DNA of 64,000 nt, taken from Virgibacillus senegalensis. GTDB taxonomy: Bacteria > Bacillota > Bacilli > Bacillales > Amphibacillaceae. Both the position numbers and the translations under genes were made by a program. How positions within the stretch are numbered: the first letter of the stretch is position 1; each line of letters starts with the position of its first letter. The notes beneath the pieces are model-generated. The model did no database searches and was not told the origin of the DNA. It was given only the letters and a program-made list of their open reading frames with translations. The stretch is taken from positions 940,240 to 1,004,239 of the forward strand of contig NZ_LN611424.1 of assembly GCF_000821245.2 (NCBI RefSeq). The letters are read 5' to 3'. This document shows, piece after piece, positions 14,771-24,551 of the stretch.

Positions 14771-15601
14771 ATGTCCGAATTTTTAGCAGAACTGATTGGT
14801 ACAATGATTTTAATTATTTTCGGCGGCGGTGTTGTCGGGGGAGTCGTTTTGAAAAGTACAAAAGCGGAAGGCGCTGGCTGGATTGTTATTACAGTTGGAT
14901 GGGGTCTTGCCGTAGCGATGGGGGTTTATGCAGTCGGAAATGTATCAGGAGCGCATATTAACCCGGCGGTAACGTTAGGCTTTGCATCTGTCGGCGAATT
15001 TCCTTGGTCTAAAGTGCCGATGTATCTCACAGCACAAATGTTAGGAGCATTTATTGGCGGTATTATTGTATTTTTAAATTACCTTCCGCATTGGAAAGAG
15101 ACAAAAGATACTGGCGCAAAGTTGGGCGTGTTCGCTACTGATCCGGCTATTCGCAGTCCATTTTCCAACCTTGTCAGCGAGATTATCGGTACATTTGTAT
15201 TGGTAATGGGTCTTCTATTTATTGGTGCAAACGAATTCACTGAAGGGCTGAATCCATTAATTGTCGGTGCTTTGATTGTGGCAATTGGTATGTCGCTGGG
15301 TGGTGCAACCGGTTATGCCATCAATCCTGCAAGGGACCTTGGTCCTCGGATTGCCCATGCATTGCTTCCGATTCCTGGAAAAGGCGGATCTGACTGGGGT
15401 TACTCCTGGATACCTGTGGTCGGCCCGATCTTCGGCGGTATCTACGGCGCAGTTTTTTACCGGGCAATTTTTGTAAGCGATTTTTCCGTATTGTTCTGGG
15501 TATTGAGTGCTATTGTGGCGGTCATCTTGATCGGGGCAGCCAATGCAGAATTGAAAAAAGGGCAAACCACTGCTGATAAAGTGGAAGAAAAAATATCTTA
15601 A
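14771..15601 (+). CDS. glpF: Glycerol uptake facilitator (aquaglyceroporin), copy 2
   Basis: A 276-residue MIP-family channel closely similar to the preceding protein along its whole length, with GAHINPAVTLGFAS and GYAINPARDLGPR. AAAGGGGTGC precedes the ATG. It lies directly upstream of glpK and behind a promoter, cre site and antitermination leader, whereas copy 1 follows glpP. Glycerol entering here is trapped by GlpK. Having two adjacent, separately controlled channels is the odd point. Confidence 0.93.
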   Translation: MSEFLAELIGTMILIIFGGGVVGGVVLKSTKAEGAGWIVITVGWGLAVAMGVYAVGNVSGAHINPAVTLGFASVGEFPWSKVPMYLTAQMLGAFIGGIIVFLNYLPHWKETKDTGAKLGVFATDPAIRSPFSNLVSEIIGTFVLVMGLLFIGANEFTEGLNPLIVGALIVAIGMSLGGATGYAINPARDLGPRIAHALLPIPGKGGSDWGYSWIPVVGPIFGGIYGAVFYRAIFVSDFSVLFWVLSAIVAVILIGAANAELKKGQTTADKVEEKIS

Positions 15602-15611
15602 GGGGGAATGA

Positions 15612-17108
<1,497 letters not shown>

Positions 17109-17164
17109 ACCACTTTCCGTTTTTCGTCAACATTGAGAAGGACGGATGCTGATACATTACAGTG

Positions 17165-17217
17165 GCGGGACCGGTGATCGAATTGAATTTGTTTCAATCA
17201 TAATGGTCCCGCTTTAA
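17165..17217 (+). terminator. Terminator after glpK
   Basis: GCGGGACC (17165-17172) pairs with GGTCCCGC (17205-17212), and an inner GATTGAA/TTCAATC-like arm extends the structure, followed by TTTAATTT. Confidence 0.85.
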
Positions 17218-17286
17218 TTTACAAATAATGTCGAAATAACTCGGAAATTGACGAAGAAATCTTTTTACAGAAAAGGATTTCCGGTG

Positions 17287-17320
17287 AAAAATAGCGAAGG
17301 TTTATTAATAGCTATTTTTG
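17287..17320 (+). promoter_or_regulatory. Stem-loop in the dhaK leader
   Basis: AAAAATAGC (17287-17295) pairs with GCTATTTTT (17311-17319) just before the dhaK ribosome site. It could be an attenuator of the dha operon or only a stabilising hairpin; nothing in sequence decides. Confidence 0.4.
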
Positions 17321-17345
17321 ATGAAAAATTAAGGGAGTGAAAACA

Positions 17346-18341
17346 TTGAAAAAAATTATTAATGATCCAAATCAAGTAGTGCAGGATATGGTGAAGGGGA
17401 TAGCCGCAGCCTACCCGGATAGCTTGAAGCATCTTCCGGAGACAACAGTGCTTGCCAGGAAACAGAAATCTGCTGCTAACAAAGTAGGATTGGTAAGTGG
17501 TGGAGGCAGTGGACATGAACCAGCCCACGCTGGCTATATCGGTGAGGGAATGCTGGATGCTGCTGTTTCAGGTGAAGTTTTCACTTCCCCGACTCCTGAC
17601 CAGGTATTTGAAGCAATCAAAGCGGTCGACAATGGAGCGGGGGTTTTCCTGGTTATTAAAAACTATACGGGAGACGTGCTTAATTTCGAAATGGCTGCGG
17701 AGCTTGCTGAAGCTGAAGGAATCAGTGTCGAACATGTGGTGGTCAATGATGATGTAGCGGTGGAAGATAGTTCTTTTACCTCTGGACGCAGAGGAATTGC
17801 CGGAACCGTTTTTGTCCATAAAATTGCCGGGGCGAAAGCGGAGGCAGGCGGCACGTTGGAAGAAGTAAAAGCAGTGGCGGAGAAAGTGGTCGCCAACGTA
17901 CGCTCTATGGGAATGGCGCTCACCTCCGGTACTGTACCAGCTGCAGGCAAACCCGGATTTCAATTAGAAGACAACGAAATGGAGATTGGAATCGGTATTC
18001 ATGGGGAACCTGGAATAGAGAGAAAACCAATAACTACTGCAGATGAGATTGCCGAAGAACTAACCAATAAAATCTTGGCTGATATTGATTATGCCAACGG
18101 GGACGAGGTTGCTGTCATGATCAATGGTCTTGGTGCGACTCCTGAAATGGAATTGTACATCTTGAATACAAAGGTTCAGGAATTGCTTGCAGATAAAAAC
18201 ATACAAGTATATAAAACCTTTGTTGGTGAATACATGACTTCTTTGGAAATGGCAGGATGCTCGGTAACCTTGTTAAAGCTGGATGACGAGTTGAAGGAGT
18301 TACTGGACGCTCCTTCACAAGCACCGGCATTCAAGATGTAA
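17346..18341 (+). CDS. dhaK: Dihydroxyacetone kinase, subunit DhaK
   Basis: About 331 residues. The PTS-dependent DhaK binds dihydroxyacetone covalently through a His; GLVSGGGSGHEPAHAGYIGEGM contains the conserved region with that substrate-handling motif, and GEPGIERKP matches the usual C-terminal block. The TTG at 17346 (KKIINDPNQVVQDMV) sits 9 bases after GGGAG and aligns with known DhaK starts, better than the GTG at 17337. It is first of dhaK-dhaL-dhaM. No glycerol dehydrogenase gene is nearby to make the substrate. Confidence 0.95.
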   Translation: MKKIINDPNQVVQDMVKGIAAAYPDSLKHLPETTVLARKQKSAANKVGLVSGGGSGHEPAHAGYIGEGMLDAAVSGEVFTSPTPDQVFEAIKAVDNGAGVFLVIKNYTGDVLNFEMAAELAEAEGISVEHVVVNDDVAVEDSSFTSGRRGIAGTVFVHKIAGAKAEAGGTLEEVKAVAEKVVANVRSMGMALTSGTVPAAGKPGFQLEDNEMEIGIGIHGEPGIERKPITTADEIAEELTNKILADIDYANGDEVAVMINGLGATPEMELYILNTKVQELLADKNIQVYKTFVGEYMTSLEMAGCSVTLLKLDDELKELLDAPSQAPAFKM

Positions 18342-18360
18342 ACAGGAAGGAGAATGAAGG

Positions 18361-18981
18361 ATGGAGCTACAACCGCAGGATATAAAACAATGGCTTTTAC
18401 ATGCTAATCAAACGTTTCAGGAAAACAAGGGTTATTTGACTTCGCTTGATCAGGCAATTGGCGATGGGGACCACGGCATCAACATGGCCCGGGGATTTCA
18501 GGAGGTAGAAAAAAAGCTGGAATCCACTGAATATACCAATGTCGGGGACGTGTTGAAGGATACGGCCATGACGTTGATGTCCAAAGTCGGAGGTGCTTCC
18601 GGCCCATTGTTCGGTACTGCGTTTCTAAAGTTATCTACGAACTTAAAGGGACAGGATAATGCCGATTTTAAAGGCTTTGCAGAAGGAATAACTGCTGCAG
18701 CAGAAGGATTGAAGCAAAGAGGAAAAGCGGAGAAGGGCGAGAAAACGATGGTCGATGTCTGGCAGCCAATGTCAGAGTTCCTGCAGGCGCAGGCTGATTT
18801 TTCCGGGGATGATATCGAAACAGAGGCAAAAAAGGCTATGGAAACGACAAAAGATATGTCAGCTAAAAAAGGAAGGGCTGCCTATTTAGGGGAACGTTCA
18901 GTAGGGCACTTGGATCCCGGATCGGTTTCCTCTTACTATTTATTTTCAGCGTTGGCAGAGGTAATCAATAAAGGAGCGTAA
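18361..18981 (+). CDS. dhaL: Dihydroxyacetone kinase, ADP-binding subunit DhaL
   Basis: A 206-residue DhaL domain with LDQAIGDGDHGINMARGF, whose Asp residues hold the Mg-ADP, and KVGGASGPLFGTAFL. DhaL carries a permanently bound ADP that DhaM rephosphorylates to ATP, which then phosphorylates dihydroxyacetone held on DhaK. GGAAGGAGAATGAAGG precedes the ATG. It lies 19 bases after dhaK. Confidence 0.95.
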   Translation: MELQPQDIKQWLLHANQTFQENKGYLTSLDQAIGDGDHGINMARGFQEVEKKLESTEYTNVGDVLKDTAMTLMSKVGGASGPLFGTAFLKLSTNLKGQDNADFKGFAEGITAAAEGLKQRGKAEKGEKTMVDVWQPMSEFLQAQADFSGDDIETEAKKAMETTKDMSAKKGRAAYLGERSVGHLDPGSVSSYYLFSALAEVINKGA

Positions 18982-18987
18982 TAATCA

Positions 18988-19362
18988 ATGGATCAAGTAG
19001 GTATTGTATTAATCTCCCACAGTCCCAAAATTGTGGAAGGAGTCCGGGACATTATCCGCCAGGTGAATACCGAGGTTCCGATAGAATTGGCAGGAGGCAC
19101 GGACCAAGGGGAAATCGGCACAAGCATCGAGAAAATCCAGTCTGCCATTGAAAATGCGAAAACATCAAAAGGTGTACTGCTTATTTTCGATATAGGCAGT
19201 GCGAAAATGAATGCGGAAATGGCAGTGGAAATGTCCGAATACGAGCAAATTGAAATTGCCGATATCCCAATTGTAGAAGGGGCGTATGTGGCAGCTGTTG
19301 AATCGGGAATGGGCAAATCGCTGGCGGAAATAACCGAGACACTAAAGAAAAACTTTGGATAG
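18988..19362 (+). CDS. dhaM: PTS-dependent dihydroxyacetone kinase phosphotransferase DhaM
   Basis: A 124-residue EIIA(Man)-like protein. GIVLISHSPKIVEGV holds the His phosphorylated by HPr, and LLIFDIGSAKMNAEMAVEM matches the DhaM core. It is the single-domain form seen in Gram-positive bacteria, without fused HPr or EI. It completes the dha operon, so dihydroxyacetone phosphorylation draws on phosphoenolpyruvate through the general PTS. Confidence 0.94.
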   Translation: MDQVGIVLISHSPKIVEGVRDIIRQVNTEVPIELAGGTDQGEIGTSIEKIQSAIENAKTSKGVLLIFDIGSAKMNAEMAVEMSEYEQIEIADIPIVEGAYVAAVESGMGKSLAEITETLKKNFG

Positions 19363-19403
19363 GCTTTTCTAAGGTTGAGAAACGTGCGTCACCTTTTAAT
19401 CGG

Positions 19404-19453
19404 CACCCTGTGTAGTAGACACACAAGTAAAGTCTATTGCGCAGGGTGTTTTT
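19404..19453 (+). terminator. Terminator of the dhaKLM operon
   Basis: CACCCTG (19404-19410) pairs with CAGGGTG (19442-19448), with TAGAC/GTCTA inside, followed by a T run. Confidence 0.75.
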
Positions 19454-19602
19454 ATGTACCAGAAAATAAAGTCAGGAAGGAGAATCCCAGGAGCAAGAAC
19501 TTTTCAAAAAAATTTTTTAAAAAAGGTGTTTAGGTTATGGGAAGAGGGGAATAAGTGTTGTAACCTGCTTTTTTCGAACAAGAATGACCGCGAGGAAAAT
19601 AA

Positions 19603-19632
19603 AAAACAGACCGGAAGATTCCGATCTGTTTT
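19603..19632. terminator. Terminator of the LysM-NlpC/P60 gene
   Basis: AAAACAGACCGG (19603-19614) pairs with CCGATCTGTTTT (19621-19632). On the minus strand it ends in a T run just past the stop codon at 19639. Confidence 0.85.
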
Positions 19633-19638
19633 AACCAA

Positions 19639-20484
19639 TTACATACGTCCGTATCCAGCAAAGTGGCTGTTCCAGTAAGGATTGCTGATGCTGGTGATTT
19701 GTACGCCGCTTGAGCTGGCATGTACGAACTGATTGTTACCGGCATAGAAACCAACATGGGAAATGCCAGGCTTGTACGTACCTTCAAAGAAGACTAAATC
19801 GCCAGGTTGTGGATTGCTCACCTTTGTGGATTGATTATATAAGTTAGCCGCAGACGTACGACCGAAGCTGTTACCAGCTTGCTTGCTTACATAATAGATA
19901 AATCCGCTGCAGTCAAATCCGCTAGGAGACGCGCCGCCCCATACATAAGGAGTGCCAATATGCTTTTTGGCTTCATTGACAATGGCAGAACCGTTGTTGC
20001 CACTAGTTGAAACGCTGGCCGACTTTACTTTCGTTTCTTTTGCGCTGACTTTTTCACTTGTGGTTGATGTCGATTGACTGGAGCTGGATCCGCTCACTTT
20101 CAACGTTTGTCCGGTAACAATCAAATCAGAAGAAAGGTTGTTCCAGCTTTTCAAATTGCTTACCGATACACCGTGATTCTTACCAATCGCCCATAACGTA
20201 TCACCTGATTTTACTTTATACGTGGATACGCTGGACGATGGAGTACTGGAATTGCTAGTTTGGCCATCACCAGTTTCGATTACTTGGTCCGGGTAGATGA
20301 TATTGCCGGATATATTATTAATAGATTGTAAATTTTGTACAGTCGTGTTATATTTTTGCGAAATGCTCCACAGTGTGTCCCCGCTTTGTACTTTATAGGA
20401 AGAAGCTTCTACGCTTGTTGTAAATGCTGATGCCAAAACCACAGTTGCCGCTACAGAAAATAATGTTTTATTAGACTTTCTCAA
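19639..20484 (-). CDS. Secreted LysM-NlpC/P60 peptidoglycan endopeptidase
   Basis: About 281 residues. Domain order: signal peptide (SNKTLFSVAATVVLASAFTT, cut near VEA-SS), LysM 1 (YKVQSGDTLWSISQKYNTTV), LysM 2 (YKVKSGDTLWAIGKNHGVSV), a Ser/Thr linker, and a C-terminal NlpC/P60 domain with catalytic Cys in FDCSGFIYYV (near residue 190) and His in SHVGFYAGNNQFVHA. LytE and CwlS-type enzymes of this plan cut the gamma-D-Glu-diaminopimelate bond during growth and cell separation. TTG at 20484 is preferred as start, 8 bases after CAGGGAG; the GTG at 20493 overlaps that site. Confidence 0.93.
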   Translation of the reverse strand: MRKSNKTLFSVAATVVLASAFTTSVEASSYKVQSGDTLWSISQKYNTTVQNLQSINNISGNIIYPDQVIETGDGQTSNSSTPSSSVSTYKVKSGDTLWAIGKNHGVSVSNLKSWNNLSSDLIVTGQTLKVSGSSSSQSTSTTSEKVSAKETKVKSASVSTSGNNGSAIVNEAKKHIGTPYVWGGASPSGFDCSGFIYYVSKQAGNSFGRTSAANLYNQSTKVSNPQPGDLVFFEGTYKPGISHVGFYAGNNQFVHASSSGVQITSISNPYWNSHFAGYGRM

Positions 20485-20721
20485 TTCTTCCACTCCCTGA
20501 AAATGTTTAAGATAAATTTCTATCTGCTATTTGCAAAAGAAATAAAGAGTCACAAAGCAAAGTTACGTGGTTACTATTTTTTCTCTCTTTTGGAGAACTG
20601 GATACAGTATAGCATGGATTTACCAGTTGAGAAGGGTTGTAATAGATTTGTAAAGGATCTTAATCTAGCTGTTAAATAAGGAAATAATAGATAGTGTTAC
20701 CAAATCCTGAAAATTCAAGGG

Positions 20722-20752
20722 TTATCACGGGTTGAAGCCGCAGCCCGTGATA
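20722..20752. other. Stem-loop in a 360-base divergent intergenic region
   Basis: The stretch 20485-20844 holds no gene. TATCACGGG (20722-20730) pairs with CCCGTGATA (20744-20752). It is too far from either gene end to be a normal terminator and could belong to a leader of the VOC gene. Confidence 0.45.
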
Positions 20753-20844
20753 TCTCTTTAATCTGTTTGTAACCTAATTTCCCCTTTTTTGATAGAATTG
20801 GACCAAGAAATAGACATCCAATTATCTATCGGGGAGGAAAGGAA

Positions 20845-21228
20845 ATGTTTAATCGGATTCATCATACCGCCATCATTTGTTCAGACTATAAGCGGTCCAA
20901 GCAATTCTATACGGAGAAGCTGGGATTGCAGATTATCAGGGAAACCTATCAATCGGAGCGGGGTACCTATAAGTTGGATTTGTCGCTGAACGGAGAGTAT
21001 GTAATCGAACTATTTGGCTTTTCCGATGCACCTGAAAGGCCCAATTACCCTGAAGCTTGTGGTTTGCGGCATTTGGCATTTGAAGTGGAATGTTTTGAAC
21101 GGACGATCGATGAACTGCTTGCAAAGGGAATCGAATTGGAAAAAGCTCGTACAGACCCGACAACTGGTAAAAGATTTACCTTCTTCACCGATCCGGATGG
21201 ACTTCCCATCGAAATCTATGAAAAATAA
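20845..21228 (+). CDS. VOC (glyoxalase/bleomycin resistance) family protein
   Basis: A 127-residue protein with the two beta-alpha-beta modules of the vicinal oxygen chelate fold: IHHTAIICSDYKRSKQFYTE, and GLRHLAFEVECFERTIDELL with FFTDPDGLPIEIYEK at the end. His and Glu positions for metal binding are present (HHTA, ELFG, RHLAF, IEIYE). It resembles the YaeR/GloA2 group, sometimes called lactoylglutathione lyase-like; the substrate is unknown and Bacillaceae lack glutathione. GGGGAGGAAAGGAA precedes the ATG. Confidence 0.85.
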   Translation: MFNRIHHTAIICSDYKRSKQFYTEKLGLQIIRETYQSERGTYKLDLSLNGEYVIELFGFSDAPERPNYPEACGLRHLAFEVECFERTIDELLAKGIELEKARTDPTTGKRFTFFTDPDGLPIEIYEK

Positions 21229-21348
21229 TGGGACAGTGCATGATACTCTTTTCAGTACAAAGGGAATCAGTCTCTGTTTCCTGTCATAATTGCTGCCGAC
21301 CAAGAATAATTATGCTCTATATGGTTGTTCAAGGGAGAAGGGGTTTCA

Positions 21349-21801
21349 GTGCGCAGAGGAATAAACCCGCTGATCATACTGGGGCTTGTCATTATTTTAA
21401 TCGTTTGTATAACTGGAATGGTGTATTTTTCGCCGAATCGGCAAGCAAAGGCTGTCGTGGATAGCTTTTACAGCTACGAACAACAGGGGATGTTTGCACA
21501 GTCTTATGACTTGTTCCATCCATTGATGAAGGAGAAATTTGAAAAAGGAGCCTACTTACAGGATCGTGCCCATGTGTTTATAAATCATTTTGGTGTTGAA
21601 ACATTTACTTACTCTTTAGGAAAAACAGATAAAATGAAGCAATGGCAAATCGAAAAGGATGCAGAACCGCTTGGTGTTGTGTACAAAGTGACCGTCACAC
21701 AAAAATACAAAGGAAAATATGGGAATTTCAGTATTGTGCAGGATGTTTATGCCGCAAAAGATGATGGAGAATGGAAGGTTCTATGGAATTACCGAAAATA
21801 A
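21349..21801 (+). CDS. Membrane-anchored protein with NTF2-like character, unknown function
   Basis: About 150 residues. The GTG at 21349 follows GAAGGGGTTTCA; the longer ATG at 21325 has no site of its own. An N-terminal membrane segment (NPLIILGLVIILIVCITGMV) leads to an outside domain with VVDSFYSYEQQGMFAQSYDL and a C-terminal VVQDVYAAKDDGEWKVLW-like strand pattern (observed IVQDVYAAKDDGEWKVLWNY). This resembles NTF2/SnoaL-like domains used as extracellular scaffolds, by shape only. It is 120 bases from the VOC gene and ends against the convergent guanine deaminase. Confidence 0.7.
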   Translation: MRRGINPLIILGLVIILIVCITGMVYFSPNRQAKAVVDSFYSYEQQGMFAQSYDLFHPLMKEKFEKGAYLQDRAHVFINHFGVETFTYSLGKTDKMKQWQIEKDAEPLGVVYKVTVTQKYKGKYGNFSIVQDVYAAKDDGEWKVLWNYRK

Positions 21802-21846
21802 TCAATGCGTGCTTTAGACGGATTCGGGCAGGAAAGCGCGGTTTCG

Positions 21847-22314
21847 TCAATATTCTGTCTTGTCCGGATGTTTTTTCCACTCTTCAAACGGCCGGTTTCT
21901 TCCCTCTAAGGGGATCTCTTGAAAAGGCAGCTGCCTCTCATGAGAAGGTTTTTGCATTTCTTCATATATATAAGCATCATCAAAACCTCCAGCAGCCGCC
22001 ATTGTCTGGTCGGCAGCATAGTAAACCTTTTGGAGCTTAGCCCAGTAAATAGCCCCGAAACACATTGGGCAAGGTTCACAGCTAGTATATAATACGCAAT
22101 CAGACAATTGAAAGCTTTCCTTAGCCTGACAAGCCTGGCGTATCGCTTGTATCTCAGCATGTGCGGTAGGGTCGTTGGTTTTGGTTACTACATTGGCACC
22201 TTTTCCGATAATCTTGCCATTATGATCTACGACGATTGCTCCGAATGGTCCTCCATTCTTTTTAACATTGTCGATGGCCATTTGAACCGTTTGATTCATA
22301 TAGGTTGTATTCAT
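21847..22314 (-). CDS. guaD: Guanine deaminase / nucleoside deaminase
   Basis: A 155-residue cytidine-deaminase-fold enzyme. Zn ligands and catalytic Glu are present in DPTAHAEIQAIRQAC and SCEPCPMCFGAIYWA. The C-terminal block, YYAADQTMAAAGGFDDAYIY then PFEEWKKHPDKTEY, matches Bacillus GuaD, which forms a swapped dimer and converts guanine to xanthine for purine salvage. It is a single gene with its 3' end facing the previous one. Confidence 0.9.
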   Translation of the reverse strand: MNTTYMNQTVQMAIDNVKKNGGPFGAIVVDHNGKIIGKGANVVTKTNDPTAHAEIQAIRQACQAKESFQLSDCVLYTSCEPCPMCFGAIYWAKLQKVYYAADQTMAAAGGFDDAYIYEEMQKPSHERQLPFQEIPLEGRNRPFEEWKKHPDKTEY

Positions 22315-22489
22315 CTTATGCCTCCGATTTTTATGTCAACTTGAAATGTTATGTATGTCTTCATGATAGGTCAAACATGATACATACCATTTTACATAGA
22401 AACAGTCAGAAAGGCCATTGGTCGAGGTGTTGTTTATAGAAGGTCCGTAACATATGCGAATAATTAATAAGCAGAAAAGGGGAGTTGGT

Positions 22490-23296
22490 ATGCCTTATAT
22501 CAAGGTAGATGAAGAAACAAATTTGTATTATCAGGACCAGGGGGAAGGCCAGGCTGTTATTTTTGTTCACGGTGTGATGATGAGCAGCAGATTTTTTGAG
22601 AGGCAATTTGATTTTTTTAAAGAAAAGTATCGAACGATCACATTTGATTTGCGGGGTCATGGTCAATCCAGCAAGGTACCTTATGGCCATACTGTCGCGA
22701 ATTATGCCAAGGACTTAAAAATGTTCATTGAAAAACTCGGCCTCGATGATGTCATCCTTGTCGGCTGGTCCATGGGGGCATTCGTCATCTGGGATTATTT
22801 CAATCAATTCGGCGATGAACATATCAAAGCGGTTACTATCGTTGATCAGTCTCCTTCTGACTACCTTTGGGATGGCTGGGAATATGGAGCTTTTCATTTT
22901 GAAGCAATTAAAGGGGTCATGCAGGCAATACAGGAGGACCAGCGTTCCTTTAACAGTGAGTTCATTTATGGAATGTTTAAGGAAAAACCAGATCCTGTTC
23001 AGCACCAATGGATCCTGGAAGAGATGATGAAGCTGCCTGCGGCGATTGCGAGTACCATCGTATTTAACCAAACGGCGGTCGATTACCGGGAGACACTATC
23101 GAATGTTACCGTGCCAACGCTTATTTGTTTTGGACGAGATGACACCTTTTTTCCGGTGGCAGCAGGTGAATATATCCAGCGAAGAATTCCTGGTTCAAAG
23201 CTGATTGCCTTTGAAAATAGCAGCCATTGCTTGTTTTTAGAAGAAACGGACACTTTTAACCGGGAACTTGATACATTTTTTCAATCGTTGAATTAA
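22490..23296 (+). CDS. Alpha/beta hydrolase
   Basis: About 268 residues. Catalytic triad and oxyanion motifs are visible: VIFVHGVMMSSRFF, nucleophile Ser in LVGWSMGAFV, Asp in ICFGRDDTFFP and His in FENSSHCLFLEE. GGGGAGTTGGT puts the start at 22490 (MPYIKVDEE). The family includes esterases, haloperoxidase-like proteins and dehalogenases; the substrate cannot be told. Its own terminator follows. Confidence 0.85.
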   Translation: MPYIKVDEETNLYYQDQGEGQAVIFVHGVMMSSRFFERQFDFFKEKYRTITFDLRGHGQSSKVPYGHTVANYAKDLKMFIEKLGLDDVILVGWSMGAFVIWDYFNQFGDEHIKAVTIVDQSPSDYLWDGWEYGAFHFEAIKGVMQAIQEDQRSFNSEFIYGMFKEKPDPVQHQWILEEMMKLPAAIASTIVFNQTAVDYRETLSNVTVPTLICFGRDDTFFPVAAGEYIQRRIPGSKLIAFENSSHCLFLEETDTFNRELDTFFQSLN

Positions 23297-23305
23297 AAAA
23301 TTGCT

Positions 23306-23341
23306 AAAAGGAATGCCGCTTACGTGTCGGCATTCCTTTTT
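23306..23341. terminator. Terminator after the hydrolase gene
   Basis: AAAAGGAATGCCG (23306-23318) pairs with CGGCATTCCTTTT (23328-23340). Confidence 0.9.
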
Positions 23342-23448
23342 CATGGAATCTTCAGAGTAGTACGGCTGGAACGAATGGTACACTCCGTCCAATCTGTACG
23401 GAAAGCGCTTTTCCTAACGAGTCATTTAATGTTTCCTGGTTTTTCTGA

Positions 23449-24306
23449 TCACATACGTTTTCGGGAAATGGCATTACGGATATGAGTAAGCGCCTGTTTT
23501 GATTGATCCGCTTTTTGGATACTGTAATTGACATACAAAGCGTCAATTAAAGATAATTCAGCGATTCGCGATGATAAAGCTTCTGAACGAAATTCGGTTT
23601 CTTGTGAAGCAGTATAGAGGCAGACGTCGACCAATTTATTTAATGGAGACTTTGCATAATTGGTAATTCCGATGGTCTGTACCCCGCTTTCTTTAGCCAA
23701 TTCGGCTACTTCGAGTAAATCTTTATTGGTACCTGTATGCGAGATGAAGACAGCGGTGTCGTGCATGGTCAACTGGGACACCGCCATCAGTTGCATGTGA
23801 GTATCCGTATGTGCATAGCTTGGAAGACCCGTCCTCATAAATTTATGCTGCCCGTCCATTGCGACAATTCCGGATCCGCCATTTCCGTAAAAATGGACTT
23901 GGTTCGATTGGACGAGCAGTTGTACCGCTTTTTGAAAATCGACTGACTCCTGAATTTCCCTTGTATATTCCAATGCATTAATATTCGATTGAAAGACCTT
24001 TTGGACGATTTCCAATGCGGAGTCCTCGACATTAATGGTTTCATGAATATCTTTTATCGGGTTGACGATTTCAGAAGCGAGGGCGATTTTCAAAGCCTGA
24101 TATCCCTTGAACCCAAGCCGCTTACAGAATCGGAAAACGGTTGCATCAGCTACATTCAAATCATCCGACACCTGATTGATGGTCGAGTGGATGATGCCGG
24201 CAGGATGCTTTAGTATATAGTCTGCGATTTGTTTTTCTTTATCACTGAACTGCTGGTAGATCGATCGGATTCTTCTGGTTACGCTTACATTTTGGGTTTT
24301 AGCCAC
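23449..24306 (-). CDS. MurR/RpiR-family transcriptional regulator (probable gluconate/galactonate regulator)
   Basis: A 285-residue protein: N-terminal HTH_6 domain (DKEKQIADYILKHP, then NQVSDDLNVADATVFRFCKR) and a C-terminal SIS domain (VHFYGNGGSGIVAMDGQHKF, VFISHTGTNKDLLEVAELAK, GITNYAKSPLNKLVDVCLY). SIS domains of this family bind phosphosugars. It starts at a GTG preceded by GGGGGAAAC. It is transcribed away from gntK, and three related GAAAAA-TTTTC boxes lie over the gntK promoter between them. It probably replaces GntR as the operon's repressor and may sense 6-phosphogluconate or a related acid. Confidence 0.88.
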   Translation of the reverse strand: MAKTQNVSVTRRIRSIYQQFSDKEKQIADYILKHPAGIIHSTINQVSDDLNVADATVFRFCKRLGFKGYQALKIALASEIVNPIKDIHETINVEDSALEIVQKVFQSNINALEYTREIQESVDFQKAVQLLVQSNQVHFYGNGGSGIVAMDGQHKFMRTGLPSYAHTDTHMQLMAVSQLTMHDTAVFISHTGTNKDLLEVAELAKESGVQTIGITNYAKSPLNKLVDVCLYTASQETEFRSEALSSRIAELSLIDALYVNYSIQKADQSKQALTHIRNAISRKRM

Positions 24307-24379
24307 GGCCGTTTCCCCCTGTTCATTTTCTTTTATTTTATATTAAAGGAATTTTTTTTAATAATAAAGCAAAAAATCC

Positions 24380-24453
24380 GAAAAAAATTTTCTTTCAACG
24401 GCTTGATAGGAAAAATATTTCATGTATAATTGGTAACCGAGAAAAATATTTTC
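24380..24453. promoter_or_regulatory. Three operator-like boxes between the regulator and gntK
   Basis: GAAAAAAATTTTC (24380-24392), GGAAAAATATTTC (24409-24421) and GAAAAATATTTTC (24441-24453) are near-palindromes spaced about three helical turns apart. The second lies between the -35 and -10 boxes and the third just past the -10, as expected for repressor sites. Assignment to the RpiR-type regulator is inference. Confidence 0.55.
24403..24430 (+). promoter_or_regulatory. Promoter of the gntK operon
   Basis: TTGATA (24403-24408), a 16-base spacer and TATAAT (24425-24430). Confidence 0.75.
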
Positions 24454-24502
24454 TTGAACACACCGATGCTTGTTCAGGGAGATAGGAAACATAACAACAA
24501 AT

Positions 24503-24516
24503 TGAAAGCGCTCTAA
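24503..24516 (+). promoter_or_regulatory. cre-like site in the gntK leader
   Basis: TGAAAGCGCTCTAA fits the CcpA consensus except for one position (A for C at position 13). It lies downstream of the promoter, a roadblock position. Confidence 0.65.
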
Positions 24517-24551
24517 AGGTTGAAAGTTTTTGTAAGAATGGAGGGAATCCG

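Noticed and set aside
19454-19678. 74-codon plus-strand frame after dhaM
   Set aside because: It begins in the dha terminator and overlaps the 3' end and terminator of the LysM-NlpC/P60 gene; composition is not protein-like.
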